Below are positions 60,480 to 64,000 of a stretch of 64,000 nt of DNA, piece after piece. This DNA comes from Crotophaga sulcirostris (taxonomy: Eukaryota; Chordata; Aves; Cuculiformes; Crotophagidae), in contig VYZB01000214.1 in the NCBI GenBank assembly GCA_013397455.1, forward strand, positions 1,191,238 to 1,255,237, given 5' to 3'. A program made the position numbers and the translations under genes. The number at the start of each line of letters is the position of its first letter. Position 1 is the stretch's first letter. The notes beneath the pieces were generated by a model. That model was given only the letters and a program-made list of their open reading frames with translations. It searched no databases and was not told the origin of the DNA.

Positions 60480-60584
60480 AATCACAGAATCGCAGAATAT
60501 CCTGAACTGGAAGGGACCCACAAGGATCATTGAGTCCAACTCCTGTCCCTGCACAGGACAACCCCAACATTCACACCATGGTGG
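60480..60584 (-). mobile_element. CR1 LINE 3' end, group C, about 105 bases
   Basis: AATCACAGAATCGCAGAATA is followed by TCCTGAACTGGAAGGGACCC and ACAACCCCAACATTCACACC. It is the same subfamily as the copy at 5131, but shorter. Confidence 0.88.
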
Positions 60585-63497
60585 ATATCTGTAACATGGT
60601 TATCTGAAAATCACAGTAACTTCAGCTTGGTTTCTAATAGCGATTTTTTTGAGCTCTGGTGTGTAAAGTTTAACCTTACTTCCAAGATGTTTATTACACT
60701 AAATACTCCTGATATGTGTATCAACATCCTACACAGGTTTTCTTGTCTTGAGATAATTAATAACCTTGGTTCTTGCCAGCAGCAATTAGAGAAATGACTG
60801 GCTCTGACTTAGGGCTGATTACACTGAGGTCAGTCCAAAGCATTGTCTCTCTCAGAAGTGTATGGGGAGCTTATGCAAAGATAGGTGGGGGAGGTTAAAT
60901 ATGTATCTCAGCCTGTGCTGTGATCTCTATGAACTTCACTCTTTGTTATTTATATTCAGCAACAGACCTCATTGATTAGTGGCCCAGAAGGGGCTCTGCT
61001 CTCGTCAAAATTCAGACTAAACTTAGCTCAGGGAGCACAGTAGCCACTGCTGGGAGGGATTTGTCCCCTGTGTGTCCCACTTTGCGAGAGGCAAGGGTTT
61101 CTGACAATAATATTCGTGACTCACCTTCTCTTCTACTGCTGAGCACTTCATATTCATCCACCTGGATTCATTCTGCTCTAGATCCTTGGGGCTGTTCCCT
61201 GGGAATAGTGAATGTCATGGCTCTCATGCGTTCCCTTTCAGAAGTCCTCCCACTTAGTACCGAGTCTATTTAATATTTCATTCTGCATTTTCATAGCTAG
61301 GCACTTATACACATTAATTATTAAATGGCCATGTTTCTTGAAATAAATGTATAGATAAAGACAGCTGCTGGGTTTTCCTAAAGGGGGTGTTCACTAATCA
61401 GAATACGCTGTTCTTATGTCTTTCAAATAAAAATCTCAAAGGCCCTTTTATTGTTCAGTATTTTCAAAGCTTCACTTTCTTGTTCAGTGCATGATGGCAT
61501 CTTCAAAAGCTTTCAGTGTTGATCTAACCTTGTTCTTACTGCAGTCCCGAAGAAAATGGGGCTGAGCCATCTCAAAAACCCTCTCCTTGCCCCTCCAAAG
61601 ACAGTACTGTAGCAATATTCCCGAGCTTTTAACTGAAGCTACATCAGGTGAGCAGGAAAATCTTGCTTTTTAGCCTCATTTCTATAAATTTGGAGCCATT
61701 CTGTTGCCTTACCAGAGCTGCTCTGGCAGCACAAGGCATGTGAAAGCTATGCGTGGTTCTCTCCAGCTAACTAAAGATTTTATCTTTGCCCCTCTCTCTG
61801 GTTTGAGCCAGGCTGAGGGTCCAAGTGGCCAGCCCAGGAGCAGGTGGTGAGACAAGTGCTGTTCAATGTAGGCGTGTGTGGATGTATTTTCCATGTAGGT
61901 GGAGGATAAGAGGAGGCCAAGGGTTAAGGGGATTCACTGGTGAGATGGGAAATCTCAGCGTGTCAGTGTCAGAAGGCAGGTGGTCTGAATACTGCTCTCA
62001 AACACAAATTTCCCACTTAATTTTTGTGACTGTTGTGGGGGTTGGGTGCTCATTTGAGGCTCCTTACTGTCTGAGTGGTTGAACCATGGCTTCCTCTACC
62101 ATCAGTGGGGGAAAAGCAGTCCGGGTTGGCACAGCAGACAGACTGCCATGGCCCCGCAGCCCCAGCTGCAATGCATATGCCACATCCCACCATTAAGATA
62201 TTTTTGCTTTGAAGAAAGGCATCTTCACTTCCTCTTAGTAGTTGACACTACTCAGGTCTTTGAGACTGAGAAAAAGCAACCTGGCCTCGTGAACCTGCCT
62301 CCTCTCCAAACTCGGTTTCCTCTCCTCTGGGTAATGTTTCTCCAACCAACCTCACTGGATATTGGGTTTGTAACTCCAGTGATCTTATACCTTGTAGTTG
62401 GAAAAGATGTACATCTTTTTTGGGGAACTGGGGCAGGTCATTGTGGTAGGAGGAGACATCTCAAAAGCTTTCCTGGAATGCCAAGTTAACCATGGGCAGT
62501 CAGCCTCCCTTCATTAATCCCGACAAGATCAAGCAGGACAGATTTGCTCATGGGTGGAGCTGGAAGAAAGTAATAAGCTCCTACTAATGAAGAGAGTGCT
62601 TTGGTTTGCTGTGTCTGGCAGACTGTTTTCATCTTTTGTACTTCTGGTAGTTGGCATCCTGGGCAAGACTGAGGGACTTCAGTTTGGGAGTGGTAGGCAT
62701 GTACTCAATTTGCTGCCTACCACTGGCAGAGGATCAAGGCTGGAATTTTCATTACTCTTGCTTTGCCTGCCAGAAAGAAGCACTTTGATTTAATTCTGGT
62801 GGCTTCTTTTTCAATGCCAAGTTTGGAACGAGATGCTCTGATGTCTTCCAGCTTCTTAAAGTAACCACAATGTCCCGCCGAGGAAATGTGTATTTATACA
62901 ATGGAGGAATTGAATTTAAGTAGAGAGTCACTTTATTAACAGCAATCACATGCCATGTTATAGGTGGATCCTATGGTTTGGAACAGAAGACTGTCTCTTC
63001 TCGTAATCTTGTATACCAGGCCCTGATAGGATCAGTAATTCATGAGTCCTCAGTAACTGTTCTTGCAAGGCTCATCTCTTTAAAAAGCAGTCACTGTGTC
63101 ACTTATCCCTGGAAGAGGACAAAGGATGTTAGCAGAGCTGATCAAATGCTTTCTGGCATAAACATCCTTTAAGAAGGAAGATTGTGCTTTTGACAAGATG
63201 ACATTTTTCTACAGAAAGCATCTGCTCTCTTCAAAACGTTGCTTTCTTGCCAAAAGAATACCTCAAAACCCAATTGTATTTTTTTTGGACAAAAAATCTA
63301 AAAGTTTTGGGGTTTTGGCAGCAGATTCTAAGAATTCAACAGAAAAAAAAAAAGTTGTTTTCCAAAAATTAAGAGGCTGAAATGCTTTTTGTTTTTCACT
63401 TTAGTTCTGTTTGAAAATTAAGGAAAAATGTGACCGTATTTTACATGTGATGGAGGAGACTCTCTTTCAAACCAGCTCCCAAGCATCCAGATACTCC
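60585..63497. other. Long unique stretch, nothing recognised
   Basis: About 2.9 kb with no recognisable repeat. Open frames such as 62079-62489 (136 codons) have no motif or splice-like limits. Confidence 0.5.
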
Positions 63498-63869
63498 ATG
63501 TTGGGATTGTTCTGCTTCAAGAAGAGAAGAGTCCAAGAAGACTTTATTGCAGCCTTGCAATAATTCAAGGGGGCTTATAAGAAAACTTTTTAGTAGATCC
63601 TGTAGCAATAGGACAAGGAGTAATGGTTATAAACTAAAAGAGGAGAAATTTAGACTAGATATTAGGAAGAAATTTTTTACACTGAGTAAGGCACTGGCAC
63701 AGATTGCCCAGAGAGGTGGTAGATGTCCCATTCCTAGAAACATTCAGTATTGGGTTTGATGAGGCTCTGAACAACCTGATCCAGTGAAAGATTTCCCTGC
63801 TCACTGCAGGAGGGTTGGAACTGGATGACCTTCATGGTCCCTTCCAACCCAAACCATTCTATGATTCTA
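63498..63869 (+). mobile_element. CR1 LINE, group E, about 370 bases, old
   Basis: It starts near TTGGGATTGTTCTGCTTC and contains TTCAAGGGGGCTTATAAGAA, then FRLDIRKKFFTLSKALAQIA in the ORF2 end, GAACAACCTGATCCAGTG, CTGCTCACTGCAGGAGGG and the tail CCATTCTATGATTCTAC. Substitutions spread along its length indicate an older subfamily than group A. Confidence 0.92.
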
Positions 63870-64000
63870 CTAAAAAAAAGGATGTTAGTGAGCACTCAAC
63901 TACAGCAAAGTTCTCTCACAAACCATGCCCAAAGGCAGTAGCAGATGCCAGAAGGAGTTTGGTCAAATATCAAAACTTTTTGCAGGTTCATTGTATTTTG

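Noticed and set aside
1..64000. Endogenous retrovirus LTRs or internal regions
   Set aside because: I looked for TG...CA-bounded direct repeats, primer-binding sites and gag/pol-like frames and found none. All RT-related peptide traces are the CR1 ORF2 C-terminus.
1..64000. CRISPR array or bacterial operon structure
   Set aside because: The recurring units are dispersed CR1 3' ends in both orientations with irregular spacing; splice-like signals and LINE content show a vertebrate genome.

Overview
This window looks like intergenic or intronic DNA from a bird. The evidence is a high load of chicken-repeat-1 (CR1) LINE fragments. They end in the 8-base tail ATTCTATG or, on the other strand, begin CATAGAAT. 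They are heavily 5'-truncated and inserted in both orientations. I count 37 CR1 pieces (17 plus, 20 minus) covering about 11.8 kb, or about 18-19% of the sequenced bases by hand count. Most birds carry only a few percent CR1, so a CR1-expanded lineage such as woodpeckers and allies, hornbills or hoopoes is likely. That is inference; nothing here names a species. I recognise no complete protein-coding gene, rRNA, tRNA, CRISPR array, DNA transposon or retroviral LTR. For the entries below I sort the CR1 copies by eye into five groups. Group A is the most abundant and looks youngest; its ORF2 C-terminus reads like [18 protein letters not shown] and then RLDGAWSPLIQWEVSLP. Group B has the LKGGCGEVGAGLFSQV-type C-terminus and a tail near GGTCTTTTCCAACC. 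Group C has a tail that on the opposite strand reads TCCTGAGTTGGAAGGAACCC. Group D is one long, old copy that keeps more of ORF2. Group E is old copies with GAACAACCTGATCCAGTG near the 3' end. These groups are mine and have not been matched to a repeat library. Layout: 1-14.5 kb is dense in CR1 and holds a 480-base assembly gap (11409-11888). 14.5-23.5 kb is mostly unique, with two CR1 copies and two weak exon-like segments. 23.5-33.6 kb is CR1-rich and includes an exon-like segment, an ancient SINE-like relic, a 17-G run and an AT-rich imperfect palindrome. 33.6-38.9 kb is unique apart from a second ancient SINE-like relic. 38.9-52.5 kb is again CR1-dense. 52.5-64 kb is mostly unique with scattered short CR1 tails and a 16-G run. 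The most interesting feature is a pair of about 690-base elements, 9157-9850 (minus) and 45606-46297 (plus), in inverted orientation about 36 kb apart. Each has the same non-CR1 body of about 385 bases joined at the same point to about 305 bases of CR1 3' end. Both start at the same 5' nucleotide and both end in the CR1 tail, so they look like copies of a CR1-mobilised chimeric retrotransposon, not a random segmental duplication. The first copy is also joined at its 5' end to a CR1 fragment that lacks its own 3' end, which is the layout expected from template switching during target-primed reverse transcription. All statements of similarity come from reading by eye; no database search was run.
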